This document shows positions 1-6,494 of a stretch of DNA of 11,381 nucleotides, one piece after another. The notes under the pieces were generated by a model that was not told where the DNA came from, searched no databases, and saw nothing but the letters and a program-made list of their open reading frames with translations. How positions within the stretch are numbered: position 1 is the stretch's first letter; every line of letters starts with the position of its first letter. The stretch lies in the NCBI GenBank assembly GCA_964631265.1, contig CAZVWW010000076.1, positions 1 to 11,381 of the forward strand. Reading direction: 5' to 3'. This DNA comes from CAZVWW01 sp964631265 (GTDB lineage: Bacteria > Thermotogota > Thermotogae > MWEM01). The position numbers and the translations under genes were made by a program.

Positions 1-699
1 GCAATCGATTTGATCGATCAACAGGCAGTGCGGCTTTACAAAGGTCAGAAGGAGAAGAAGAAGGTCTACGGCAACCCGGTTGAAATCGCAAAGAAATATG
101 CACAGTGTTTTGATTATTTGCACGTCATCGACCTCGACGGGGCCTTTACCGGGAGTCTGGATTCGGGGGAGAGAAAGAACAATCTGGAGGTGGTCCGGCG
201 GATCGTCTCGGAGACCGGTGTCCGCGTTCAGTACGGGGGCGGGCTGCGAAGTCTTGCCGGGCTGAGAGACGCCTACAGGACCGGGATCCATTCCGCCATT
301 ATTGGAACCGGGGCATTGGACCCGGATTTCGTTCAAGCCGTCTCTTCCGAATTTGACAATATCACCGTCAGTCTCGATCATAAAGGGGGAAAGGTTGCCA
401 TCGACGGATGGCAGGCGAGTGCCGGGATGAGTGTGGCCCAGGCATTTGAGAGCCTGAAGGCCTATTTCAACCGGTTTATCTTTACCGATATCGAAAAAGA
501 CGGGACGCTTTCCGGTATCTCGGATATGGAGAAATTCTGGGGCGATGCCGTCGCCATACTGGCCGGTGGGGTTACAACCGTTGATGATGTCCTCAGAGCA
601 GAGCAGATGGGTTTTTCAGGGGTGGTTGTCGGCAAAGCCCTTTTCGAGGGTAAAGTCACTGTAGAAGAGCTTGCTGAAATCAACAGACGGGGGGATTGA
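1..699 (+). CDS. hisA: HisA, ProFAR isomerase (5' end outside window)
   Basis: Phosphoribosylformimino-5-aminoimidazole carboxamide ribotide isomerase, the Amadori rearrangement before imidazole ring formation in histidine synthesis; a cytoplasmic (beta/alpha)8 barrel. The frame is open from base 1 and the visible 232 residues begin AIDLIDQQAVRLYKG, the start of strand 1 with the catalytic Asp (residue 3 here, D7/D8 in characterised enzymes). Only about four residues and the start codon are missing. The second catalytic Asp is D126 in VSLDHKGG. TDIEKDGTLSG (about 162-172), AGG (188-190) and the final GKALFEG phosphate-binding loop fit HisA rather than HisF. An internal TTG at 10 is not the start, because family-conserved residues lie before it. 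It ends 1 nt before the hisF ATG, so the two are translationally coupled. Confidence 0.95.
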   Translation, partial: AIDLIDQQAVRLYKGQKEKKKVYGNPVEIAKKYAQCFDYLHVIDLDGAFTGSLDSGERKNNLEVVRRIVSETGVRVQYGGGLRSLAGLRDAYRTGIHSAIIGTGALDPDFVQAVSSEFDNITVSLDHKGGKVAIDGWQASAGMSVAQAFESLKAYFNRFIFTDIEKDGTLSGISDMEKFWGDAVAILAGGVTTVDDVLRAEQMGFSGVVVGKALFEGKVTVEELAEINRRGD

Positions 700-700
700 T

Positions 701-1456
701 ATGCTTTCAAAGCGGATTATTGCCGCCCTGGATATTCAGAAAGGACGGGTTGTTAAAGGGATACGGTTTAAGGATATCAAAGAAGTGGGGGATCCGGTTG
801 AATGTGCCGTTGAGTACGAGCGACAGGGGGTGGATGAGATCGTCTTCCTGGATATCACGGCCTCTCACGAGAAACGGGAGATGTTGAAAGACCTGGCGCG
901 TGAGATTGCCTCGAGTATCAACATCCCCTTCACAGTCGGGGGAGGCCTCCAGAAACCGGAGGAGATGGTGGAAGTCATCAAGACCGGGGCGGACAAGGTC
1001 TTTGTCAACTCGGCCGCGGTGAGGCATCCGCATATCATCCGTCAGGCAACCGAAATTATCGGCTCGGCCAACGTTTGTGTTGCCATAGACGCGAAGAGAA
1101 TGGGGGACGGTTTCAAGGTCTTTATCAATGGCGGGCGTCTCAATACGGGTCTCGACGCTCTCGAATGGGTTGCCCGGGTTGAAGCGCTGGGAGCCGGCGA
1201 GATTCTCCTGACTTCGATGGACACCGACGGGGTGAAACAGGGCTTTGATATCGAACTGACAGCGGCCGTCGCCGGGCGGGTTAATATTCCCGTTATCGCC
1301 TCCGGGGGAGCCGGGAGTGCCGGGGACTTTGTTGAGGTCTTTACAGAAACAAAGGCCTCTGCCGCATTGGCCGCCTCCATCTTTCACTACGGGACGGTGA
1401 AGATCAAAAATCTGAAGAACAAACTGGAAAGGAATGGTATCAATGTCAGACAATAG
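701..1456 (+). CDS. hisF: HisF, imidazole glycerol phosphate synthase cyclase subunit
   Basis: Cyclase subunit of IGP synthase. It uses ammonia channelled from the HisH glutaminase to convert PRFAR to imidazole glycerol phosphate and AICAR. The 251 residues match the usual length of about 252. Both catalytic aspartates fall at their canonical numbers: D11 in IIAALDIQKGR and D130 in VAIDAKR. TVGGGLQ (78-84), FVNSAA (101-106), LLTSMDTDG and IASGGAG are the phosphate-binding and barrel motifs of the family. The ATG at 701 is preceded by a GGGGGA purine run and lies 1 nt after the hisA stop. An upstream in-frame TTG at 671 would add ten non-family residues and was rejected. HisH is not in the window; it probably lies upstream of hisA, which is inference. 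Confidence 0.96.
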   Translation: MLSKRIIAALDIQKGRVVKGIRFKDIKEVGDPVECAVEYERQGVDEIVFLDITASHEKREMLKDLAREIASSINIPFTVGGGLQKPEEMVEVIKTGADKVFVNSAAVRHPHIIRQATEIIGSANVCVAIDAKRMGDGFKVFINGGRLNTGLDALEWVARVEALGAGEILLTSMDTDGVKQGFDIELTAAVAGRVNIPVIASGGAGSAGDFVEVFTETKASAALAASIFHYGTVKIKNLKNKLERNGINVRQ

Positions 1457-2087
1457 AAGATCGTTTATAGAGAATCTTGATTGGCAGAAAGAGGGAGGCC
1501 TCCTCCCGGTTGTGGTGGAGGATACAGCGGGAAAGGTGTTGACCCTGGCCTATATGAACCGGGAAGCGCTTGAGAAGACTTTGGAAACCGGATACGCCCA
1601 TTATTATTCACGCTCCAAGAAGCGGATACGCCGAAAGGGCGAGGTCAGCGGCAATGTGCAGAAGGTTGTGTCGCTCAAAGCGGACTGTGATAACGACGCA
1701 CTTCTCATGAGAGTGGAGCAGACCGGAAATGCCTGTCATACCGGTCATTATTCGTGTTTTTACAACTCACTGGAGAACGGGACCAGCGACAAAGCAGATG
1801 AGATGGATTATTCGCTCAATTTCCTGAAAGAGCTCGAAGCCCTGATCGGGGACAGAAAAGAAAAGATGCCTCCCGAATCATACACCACCCAACTGTTCAG
1901 GGAGGGGCGGGAAAAGATATACAAGAAATTCGGCGAAGAGGCCGTTGAGGTCCTCGTGGCGGAGAACCACGAATCTCTGGTTTACGAGCTCGGAGACCTG
2001 CTCTATCATATGCTGGTCTTGACGAATTACAACGACGTCTCATTAGACGAGATTGTGAAAGAGCTCAAAAAGAGGCATGGAAAATGA
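1443..2087 (+). CDS. hisIE: HisIE, bifunctional PR-AMP cyclohydrolase / PR-ATP pyrophosphohydrolase
   Basis: Fused enzyme for steps 2 and 3 of histidine synthesis: the HisE domain removes pyrophosphate from PR-ATP and the HisI domain opens the adenine ring of PR-AMP. With this start it has 214 residues. HisI spans about 1-110 and shows YSRSKKRIRRKGEVSGN, the acidic metal site DCDND (81-85) and zinc cysteines C82, C98 and C105 in ACHTGHYSCFY. HisE spans about 125-214 and shows the MazG-like FGEEAVEV (163-170) and ELGDLLYH (182-189). The ATG at 1443 is preferred because AAGGA at 1429-1433 sits 9 nt upstream. The in-frame ATG at 1434 has only 1 nt between it and that site but cannot be excluded (217 aa). 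The gene overlaps the hisF end by 14 nt and the hisC start by 4 nt. Confidence 0.94.
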   Translation: MSDNRRSFIENLDWQKEGGLLPVVVEDTAGKVLTLAYMNREALEKTLETGYAHYYSRSKKRIRRKGEVSGNVQKVVSLKADCDNDALLMRVEQTGNACHTGHYSCFYNSLENGTSDKADEMDYSLNFLKELEALIGDRKEKMPPESYTTQLFREGREKIYKKFGEEAVEVLVAENHESLVYELGDLLYHMLVLTNYNDVSLDEIVKELKKRHGK

Positions 2088-3118
2088 GATTCCGCGAGAG
2101 CGTTATGAAAATGCAACCCTATACCGTCGAGAAGGATCTGCCAAAGATCCGTTTGGACAAAAATGAGAGTCCGTTTGATGTCCCGTTGCGAATAAAGGAA
2201 AGGGTCCTGGCCGATTTTCTCGACCTTCCCCTGAACCGTTATCCCGAGATCGATTCTGAAACACTGAGAAGAGAGATCGCCAACGATCTGGGTCTGGAGG
2301 CAAAAGTAAAAGATATGGCGGCATACGACAGAGTCTTTCTGGCCAGCGGCAGCGATGCCCTACTGCCGGAGATCATCAGCCTCTTCGACATCCGGGATGT
2401 GGTCACCTTCGCGCCGACCTTCTCCATGTACGGGTTCTACGCCGGGAGAAGGGGCATCAAACACGTTGAAATACCCCTCGACAGCGAATACAACATCCCT
2501 GACGGGATTGCGGATGATTTGAAAGGCGAGCATCTTGTGTTCATCTGCTCGCCCAACAATCCCACCGGCAATGACATACCGCGGGAGAGTATCGAGACAA
2601 TATTAAAGACAGGCGTGCCCGTTGTCCTGGATCAGGCCTACGTTGAGTTTTCGGACAACGATTATCTGGATTTGCTGGAGACGTATGACAATCTGATTGT
2701 GCTGAGAACCTTCTCCAAGGCCTTTGGGATAAGCGGGCTCCGGGTGGGGTATGCTGTTGCATCGGAGCCGATCTCCAGGATGTGGAAGCGGATTCAGAGT
2801 CCCTTTTCCCTGAACAGCTTTTCGGCAAGGATGGCCCATGAACTGATCACCCATAAAGATCTGGTCAATGAGCAGATTCAGATCATCAAAGAGGAACGGG
2901 ACCGCTTGTACGAAGAGTTTCAAGAGATAGCCGCCGTCCGGTCCTCGACCAACTTCATCCTCTTCAACACGGACGCATACGATGACTTTAAACAAAACGG
3001 TGTGGCCGTGCGCCGGTTCAACGGCAGACTGAAGGGAAAGATAAGGGTGACCATCGGGACAAAGGAGGAAAATGATATTGTCAGAAGGATTCTGCGAATA
3101 AAGTTGAATGGTGACTGA
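2084..3118 (+). CDS. hisC: HisC, histidinol-phosphate aminotransferase
   Basis: PLP-dependent fold-type I aminotransferase converting imidazole acetol phosphate and glutamate to histidinol phosphate and 2-oxoglutarate. The 344 residues match the usual size of about 350. Visible motifs are the N-terminal LDKNESPFD (24-32), the cofactor loop ASGSDAL (87-93), SPNNPTGN (156-163), the ring-stacking D183-x-AY, the Schiff-base lysine K212 in RTFSKAFGISGLRVGY with phosphate-binding R220, and the carboxylate-binding arginine in KIRVTIG (about 321). The start overlaps the hisIE stop as ATGA, with AGAGG about 8 nt upstream, so coupling is expected. It is the last gene of the visible operon. A distal hisC is one of several known orders. 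Related aminotransferases exist, but the his context settles the assignment. Confidence 0.94.
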   Translation: MRFRESVMKMQPYTVEKDLPKIRLDKNESPFDVPLRIKERVLADFLDLPLNRYPEIDSETLRREIANDLGLEAKVKDMAAYDRVFLASGSDALLPEIISLFDIRDVVTFAPTFSMYGFYAGRRGIKHVEIPLDSEYNIPDGIADDLKGEHLVFICSPNNPTGNDIPRESIETILKTGVPVVLDQAYVEFSDNDYLDLLETYDNLIVLRTFSKAFGISGLRVGYAVASEPISRMWKRIQSPFSLNSFSARMAHELITHKDLVNEQIQIIKEERDRLYEEFQEIAAVRSSTNFILFNTDAYDDFKQNGVAVRRFNGRLKGKIRVTIGTKEENDIVRRILRIKLNGD

Positions 3119-3127
3119 CAGAAATCA

Positions 3128-3199
3128 GGGGTGGATCAGGGGGACAGGTCCCTTGATTACGACTTCATAATCAAGGGACCTGTCCCCCTGATCCACCCC
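3128..3199. repeat. Perfect 32-bp inverted repeat (REP-like palindrome)
   Basis: Bases 3128-3159 are exactly complementary to 3168-3199, leaving an 8-nt loop CGACTTCA. I checked every pair. The arm contains GATCAGGGGGACAGGTCCC. A second, partly competing arm extends it: AATCAGGGG at 3123-3131 can also pair with CCCCTGATT at 3205-3213. There is no T-tract directly after it, so it is not a typical intrinsic terminator, though it may protect the his mRNA 3' end. Perfect palindromes of this GGGGACAGG type resemble dispersed REP elements mobilised by RAYT (IS200-like) transposases in other bacteria. That family link is from memory and is tentative. Confidence 0.75.
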
Positions 3200-3248
3200 G
3201 TCCCCCCCTGATTCCTCCGAGTTATTCAGCAAGACCTAAGATCGGACA

Positions 3249-3301
3249 AAAAATCAAGGAGACGAATAAGCTACGGATGCCTATTCGTCTCCTTGATTTT
3301 T
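3249..3301. terminator. Bidirectional intrinsic terminator between his operon and tRNA operon
   Basis: A perfect 20-bp stem pairs 3249-3268 with 3282-3301, with a 13-nt loop. The core is CAAGGAGACGAATA and its complement, with A-tracts on the left and T-tracts on the right. Read on either strand, the hairpin ends in a T-run, so it can end both the rightward hisC transcript and the leftward tRNA transcript, whose mature 3' end lies 9 nt away at 3311. Confidence 0.85.
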
Positions 3302-3310
3302 AAGTGAAAA

Positions 3311-3399
3311 TGGTGCCGAGGGCGGGACTTGAACCCGCATGAGGGATCAACCTCGTCGGTTTTTGAGACCGATGCGTCTGCCTATTCCGCCACCCCGGC
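3311..3399 (-). tRNA. tRNA-Leu (CAA), CCA encoded
   Basis: On the minus strand the 89-nt sequence folds as a class II tRNA. The 7-bp acceptor stem is GCCGGGG with CCTCGGC (one G-U pair). The anticodon stem TCGGT/ACCGA encloses the loop CTCAAAA, giving anticodon CAA, which reads UUG. A long variable arm (GAGG...CCTC) is typical of tRNA-Leu. The T-loop GGTTCAAGTCC is present, and the gene ends ACCA, so CCA is encoded. It is the second gene of a two-tRNA operon, 11 nt after tRNA-Ala, and is followed by the shared terminator. Confidence 0.96.
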
Positions 3400-3410
3400 A
3401 TCTGTTATTC

Positions 3411-3483
3411 TGGAGTCGATGGGATTCGAACCCACGGCTTCTACCTTGCGAAGGTAGCGCTCTCCCAGCTGAGCTACGACCCC
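3411..3483 (-). tRNA. tRNA-Ala (CGC), CCA not encoded
   Basis: This is a 73-nt minus-strand cloverleaf starting GGGGTCGTAGCTCAGCTGGG. The anticodon stem CTACC/GGTAG holds the loop TTCGCAA, so the anticodon is CGC (reads GCG). The acceptor stem pairs GGGGTCG with CGACTCC, leaving a G3-U70 wobble, the alanine identity element. The T-arm has GGGTTCGAATCCC. The discriminator A is followed by GAATAACAG, so CCA must be added enzymatically, unlike its operon partner tRNA-Leu. It is the first gene after the promoter, with a leader of only about 6 nt. Confidence 0.96.
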
Positions 3484-3495
3484 AGCGAGCGATGT

Positions 3496-3524
3496 ATTAT
3501 ATCATACATGGATTCAAGGGTCAA
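3496..3524 (-). promoter_or_regulatory. Housekeeping-sigma promoter of the tRNA operon
   Basis: On the minus strand TTGACC (3524-3519) is separated by exactly 17 nt from TATAAT (3501-3496). The start point would be near 3489, about 6 nt before tRNA-Ala. The match to the sigma-70/sigma-A consensus is 11 of 12. Confidence 0.88.
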
Positions 3525-3546
3525 GTACAGAAAAAACAGCATATGC

Positions 3547-3575
3547 TTGACAAATAAACTTTTATGTGTTATATT
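3547..3575 (+). promoter_or_regulatory. Promoter of the ABC/GntR operon
   Basis: A perfect TTGACA (3547-3552), a 17-nt spacer and TATATT (3570-3575) precede the gene at 3621, giving a start near 3582 and a leader of about 39 nt. It diverges from the tRNA promoter, with the two -35 boxes 22 nt apart. An imperfect palindrome TGTTATATTACA (3567-3578) covers the -10, and ACTAAA occurs twice about 8 nt apart just downstream. Either could be the operator of the downstream GntR protein, but this is a guess. Confidence 0.85.
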
Positions 3576-3620
3576 ACAATAGAACACTAAATAACTAAAC
3601 ATTTTTGGAGGTGCCCTATT

Positions 3621-4544
3621 ATGGAAAGAAGATACCCGATTATCACCAAGATGGCCATTGCCTTTGCGCTGGCCTTTCTGGCGACATTTTCACCGTGGAT
3701 TCCCCTCAGGATCATCTTTGCCGGAGTAGCCGGGATATTATTCGCGCTCTGCTTTAAGAAGTTCAAGGTCCTGATGATTGTTTTTCTGGTTCTCGTCCTT
3801 GTGGCGGTTGGCGGTGCCTATACCGCTATAAACCATATTGACTCGCTGAATATTCCATGGTTTATGAAAAACTTTGGCATGAATTTCAACACCGGCATGG
3901 AAGGTGGCCACCATGCCCTCGTGGATCCGGACTCTTATGCCGAGACAAAGAAGGATGTCACGTTGAGGGGGAATGGCTTAAAGCTTGTGTTTAAAACCAA
4001 CCTGAGCGGCATTCACTATCCGTCGGGGGTTCATGTGCGATACAAGAATGACGAAACACAGATTGTGCTGGATGGATCGGATTTCAGGATGAACCGCCAT
4101 CCGCTCATCGAGATGCCATCTGATTTCACCTATGACAGGATAGCCATCTACAACGATGCCGCTACGGTTCACGGAGATATCCGTACCGATGAATTCGAGG
4201 CACGTGTCGAGGCCCTGAATGTCACCGGAACCCTTAATGCACAGCGGGCGAATGTTGATACCGATGCCTTGAACTGGGATTCAGACCTGGACGGCGGGGA
4301 TTTTGTGTTCTCGTCAGATGCCATGAATTTCAACGCCGACATCTATGCCCTGAAGTACCTTGAGATCAACTCCGAGATATTGAACGGAAATGTTGAATTC
4401 CTGAACAAATGGAAAGGGGATAGAGTGGTTGAGCTGAGTTCAACGTTCGGCAACTTCAACATTCGATCCCCGGATGATCCGGACTCAACCCTTCGCGTGA
4501 ACAAGAAGGGCGACATGTTTAAACTTCATGTCAATAAATATTAA
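3621..4544 (+). CDS. Membrane-anchored beta-repeat protein of an ABC module
   Basis: Unnamed 307-aa protein; I do not recognise a specific family. The N-terminus has three hydrophobic helices (about 10-27, 29-45 and 48-70) separated by basic loops, so it should be anchored in the cytoplasmic membrane. From about residue 110 to the end it is soluble, with short hydrophobic and polar strands ending in turns, for example VHGDIRTDEFEARVEALNV, NVTGTLNAQRANVDTDAL and EINSEILNGNVEFLN. This resembles the right-handed beta-helix of DUF4097/GIN-type 'adhesin' domains, and the similarity is by eye only. The start is firm: GGAGGTG at 3607-3613 lies 7 nt before the ATG. It is first in an operon with a permease, ATPase and GntR regulator, suggesting an accessory envelope subunit or sensor of that transporter. 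Confidence 0.8.
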   Translation: MERRYPIITKMAIAFALAFLATFSPWIPLRIIFAGVAGILFALCFKKFKVLMIVFLVLVLVAVGGAYTAINHIDSLNIPWFMKNFGMNFNTGMEGGHHALVDPDSYAETKKDVTLRGNGLKLVFKTNLSGIHYPSGVHVRYKNDETQIVLDGSDFRMNRHPLIEMPSDFTYDRIAIYNDAATVHGDIRTDEFEARVEALNVTGTLNAQRANVDTDALNWDSDLDGGDFVFSSDAMNFNADIYALKYLEINSEILNGNVEFLNKWKGDRVVELSSTFGNFNIRSPDDPDSTLRVNKKGDMFKLHVNKY

Positions 4545-4564
4545 ACCAACAGGAGGTGTTTGAT

Positions 4565-5134
4565 ATGCTCAGTAGAATCGAAGCTTATTTTATGAAGGAA
4601 TTCAGCGAAAAGGCCGGCAGGCTGTTCGTCTTTTCCATATTCCTTCTGATCCCGAGTTATGAAGTGAAAGGGCTCTTTCTCTTCCTGCTTGCCACGAGTA
4701 TGCTCGCCTGGGATATTCAACAGAAGAGAACAACGAATATGATGGCATTACCCTATACATTGGTCGAACTCTTTGTGATATCCTGGCTGTTTATGATCAC
4801 GCTGATTTCGGTCACTCAGTTTGTAGGGGCCGCAATCCCGTGGGATACATCGCCGGATTTCATCTTGATGACGCTTGTAAAATCGATTATCTTTGCCACG
4901 AGCTATTTCTCGATCGCCATGATATTTGTGGTATCCGGATTGGATAATTTTGGTATGCCGCTGCTGGTTTTGATCGGGGACTGGATACTGGCTTCTATCG
5001 GCAGATCGTATCAGAATTTTTACTGGTATGTGAGTCCTATTACACAGGGGAATGTTTTTGCTTCGGCGGCATTTGCGTTTGCATTATTCTCCCTGGCGCT
5101 TTATCTGTTTAACAAAAAGGGGGCGGCAAAATGA
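4565..5134 (+). CDS. ABC-2 type transporter permease
   Basis: A 189-aa very hydrophobic protein with about five to six predicted membrane helices (roughly 19-30, 35-48, 67-89, 101-124, 128-146 and 164-182), no signal peptide, and a basic C-terminus FNKKGAAK. Its length and the short cytoplasmic DIQQKRTTNMMALP loop after the second helix resemble small ABC-2 permeases paired with YtrA-type regulators. The ATG at 4565 is chosen because AGGAGG (4551-4556) lies 8 nt upstream; the in-frame GTG at 4556 is inside that ribosome binding site. The gene overlaps the ATPase start by 4 nt (ATGA), so the two are co-translated and probably form one complex. The substrate is unknown; export is the usual role of this class. 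Confidence 0.85.
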   Translation: MLSRIEAYFMKEFSEKAGRLFVFSIFLLIPSYEVKGLFLFLLATSMLAWDIQQKRTTNMMALPYTLVELFVISWLFMITLISVTQFVGAAIPWDTSPDFILMTLVKSIIFATSYFSIAMIFVVSGLDNFGMPLLVLIGDWILASIGRSYQNFYWYVSPITQGNVFASAAFAFALFSLALYLFNKKGAAK

Positions 5135-5961
5135 GTATCAAGATCAAGAACCTGACGAAGAATTTCGGATCCAAACGGGTCCTGAACGATATATCGATGA
5201 CCATAAAAGAGAGTGAGATATTCGCCCTGATCGGGCCCAACGGTGCGGGAAAGACAACCACCCTTCGATCGGTTTATGGTGAGATCAAGCCGGATACCGG
5301 CAGTATCAATGTCTTCGGGGATAACATCAACTCGAAGACAAAGGAACGGCTTGCCGTGATGCCCGAGGAGAGATTGACTTTCTCGCGGTTTACAGGCGAG
5401 GATTATGTGAATATGTGGAAGATGCTCTATCCACACTGGAATGACAAGATCTTCTCCAGTTTTGCCAATCATTTCAGCTTTCAACTCTCCGAAAGAGTGA
5501 ATACCTATTCCATGGGGATGAAGACCCTGCTGAACCTGGCGTTGTGTATGTCATCGGGCTCTGATCTGATGCTGCTCGACGAGCCCACCCAGAACCTGGA
5601 TCCGGTTATCAGGGCAGAGATCCTCAAAGTCCTCAAAGATTATATCGAAGAGGAAGAGGGAAAGACCGTTGTGATCTCCTCTCATGAGATATACGAACTC
5701 GAAGAGATTTCAACTGCGTTTGCGATCATCAGAGAGGGGGAGATCCTTTATACCGACACGATCGACAACGCCAAGGAACAACACCGGATTGTCAACACCG
5801 GTGAGGTTGTTCCTCAGGGTGAAGTGGTTGGGATACTGAATAATGAAACCCTCTTAAAAACAAATGCAGACGTTGGAAGATATCCCAATTTCAAAGAGCT
5901 TGTCCTCGGATATCTTCAGGGTAAGAAAGAATTTGTACCGTTTCGCAAAGAATCCCTGTGA
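5131..5961 (+). CDS. ABC transporter ATP-binding protein
   Basis: 276-aa cytoplasmic nucleotide-binding subunit that powers the adjacent permease. Walker A is GPNGAGKTT (35-43), Walker B with the catalytic Glu is LMLLDEP (146-152) followed by the D-loop NLDP, and the H-loop is H185 in ISSHEIYELE. The signature is YSMGM (126-130) instead of LSGGQ, and the Q-loop region reads AVMPEERLTF, with Glu where Gln is usual. Both variants occur in ABC-2 export ATPases, so activity is still expected. The C-terminal ~70 residues form an extra domain that I cannot assign. The ATG overlaps the permease stop (ATGA). Confidence 0.92.
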   Translation: MSIKIKNLTKNFGSKRVLNDISMTIKESEIFALIGPNGAGKTTTLRSVYGEIKPDTGSINVFGDNINSKTKERLAVMPEERLTFSRFTGEDYVNMWKMLYPHWNDKIFSSFANHFSFQLSERVNTYSMGMKTLLNLALCMSSGSDLMLLDEPTQNLDPVIRAEILKVLKDYIEEEEGKTVVISSHEIYELEEISTAFAIIREGEILYTDTIDNAKEQHRIVNTGEVVPQGEVVGILNNETLLKTNADVGRYPNFKELVLGYLQGKKEFVPFRKESL

Positions 5962-6008
5962 GAGCCCGGATAAAAAGAGAGGATTCTCATGGAAATGAGG
6001 TGATTACA

Positions 6009-6371
6009 GTGCTAACGAAAGTGGATAAACACAAAGGCCTCCCGGTTTACCTTCAAATCATGAACATGATCAAAAAAGAAGTGTTGATGGGTAATATGAA
6101 GGACGGTGAGCAACTCCCGCCCGTCAGAACCATGTCGAAGACATTCGGCGTGAATATCAACACGGTGATGCGTGCCCTTGAAAAACTCTCGAACGAGAAT
6201 GTTGTGGAGGCCCAGCACGGTGTCGGTTATTTTATTCATGCCAACAATTCGCTTGATCCGGTCATTATAGAAAAAACAAGAGAATACGTGAAGACCCTCA
6301 AGGAACGGGATATCGATATCGCCATCACCAAGATGGTCCTTGAGGAGATGTGGAAGAAGGTAAGAGTTTAG
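6009..6371 (+). CDS. GntR-family regulator, YtrA type
   Basis: 120-aa repressor-like protein. A GntR winged helix occupies about 10-78: LPVYLQIMNMIKKEV (11-25), MKDGEQLPPVRTMSK (30-44), the recognition helix GVNINTVMRALEKL (47-60) and the wing AQHGVGYFI (68-76). Only about 45 helical residues follow, the short dimerisation tail of the YtrA subfamily, which regulates neighbouring ABC transporters. The GTG at 6009 is chosen because GAGGTG (5997-6002) is 6 nt upstream and family homology begins there. A longer reading from GTG 5958, overlapping the ATPase stop, would add 17 non-family residues. It is last in the operon, whereas YtrA itself is near the front. Autorepression of the 3547 promoter is likely but inferred. 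Confidence 0.88.
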   Translation: MLTKVDKHKGLPVYLQIMNMIKKEVLMGNMKDGEQLPPVRTMSKTFGVNINTVMRALEKLSNENVVEAQHGVGYFIHANNSLDPVIIEKTREYVKTLKERDIDIAITKMVLEEMWKKVRV

Positions 6372-6385
6372 TTATATATAATTAC

Positions 6386-6414
6386 TTGACTCGAAACGAA
6401 TAAAACAATATACT
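6386..6414 (+). promoter_or_regulatory. Promoter of the Hsp20 gene
   Basis: TTGACT (6386-6391), a 17-nt spacer and TATACT (6409-6414) give a good housekeeping-sigma promoter starting 14 nt after the GntR stop. The start point would be near 6421, leaving a leader of about 75 nt. I see no CIRCE repeat (TTAGCACTC/GAGTGCTAA) and no heat-shock sigma-32-type boxes, so heat control is more likely post-transcriptional. Confidence 0.82.
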
Positions 6415-6426
6415 TGATGTGAAATA

Positions 6427-6492
6427 AAAACACCTGCTCGTGCGTCTTGTTTTATGAAAGTCATTAACCAACGAAAATCACGGAGGTGTTTT
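6427..6492 (+). promoter_or_regulatory. Candidate RNA thermometer masking the Hsp20 Shine-Dalgarno
   Basis: AAAACACCT at 6427-6435, only about 6 nt into the mRNA, is exactly complementary to AGGTGTTTT at 6484-6492, which contains most of the ribosome binding site (GGAGGTG, 6482-6488). The 9-bp helix can stack on a second helix, CGTG (6439-6442) with CACG (6479-6482), across a small internal loop GCU/G. The helix is A/U-rich at its base and so should open on warming. ROSE and fourU thermometers in front of Hsp20 genes work this way. The UGCU facing the site recalls ROSE, but the exact ROSE motif U(U/C)GCU is not present, so I do not assign a class. Confidence 0.6.
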
Positions 6493-6494
6493 AC

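Noticed and set aside
707..1453. Long minus-strand open frame across hisF
   Set aside because: It is the antisense of a strongly supported hisF, with no ribosome site, and its Gly/Asp/Arg-rich composition is typical of a shadow frame.
3339..3557. 72-aa open frame across both tRNAs
   Set aside because: It runs antisense through two well-folded tRNA genes and a promoter, and has no ribosome site.
5958..6008. Longer GntR start at GTG 5958 overlapping the ATPase stop
   Set aside because: The extra 17 residues are outside the family domain, and GAGGTG is correctly placed for GTG 6009.
3567..6380. GTTATAT shared by the ABC promoter (3567-3578) and the region after gntR (6371-6378) as a common GntR operator
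   Set aside because: Only seven AT-rich bases are shared and neither forms a clear symmetric site, so chance is likely.
6372..6480. CIRCE or sigma-32 control of hsp20
   Set aside because: No TTAGCACTC/GAGTGCTAA repeat and no heat-shock-type -35/-10 was found; the boxes fit the housekeeping sigma.
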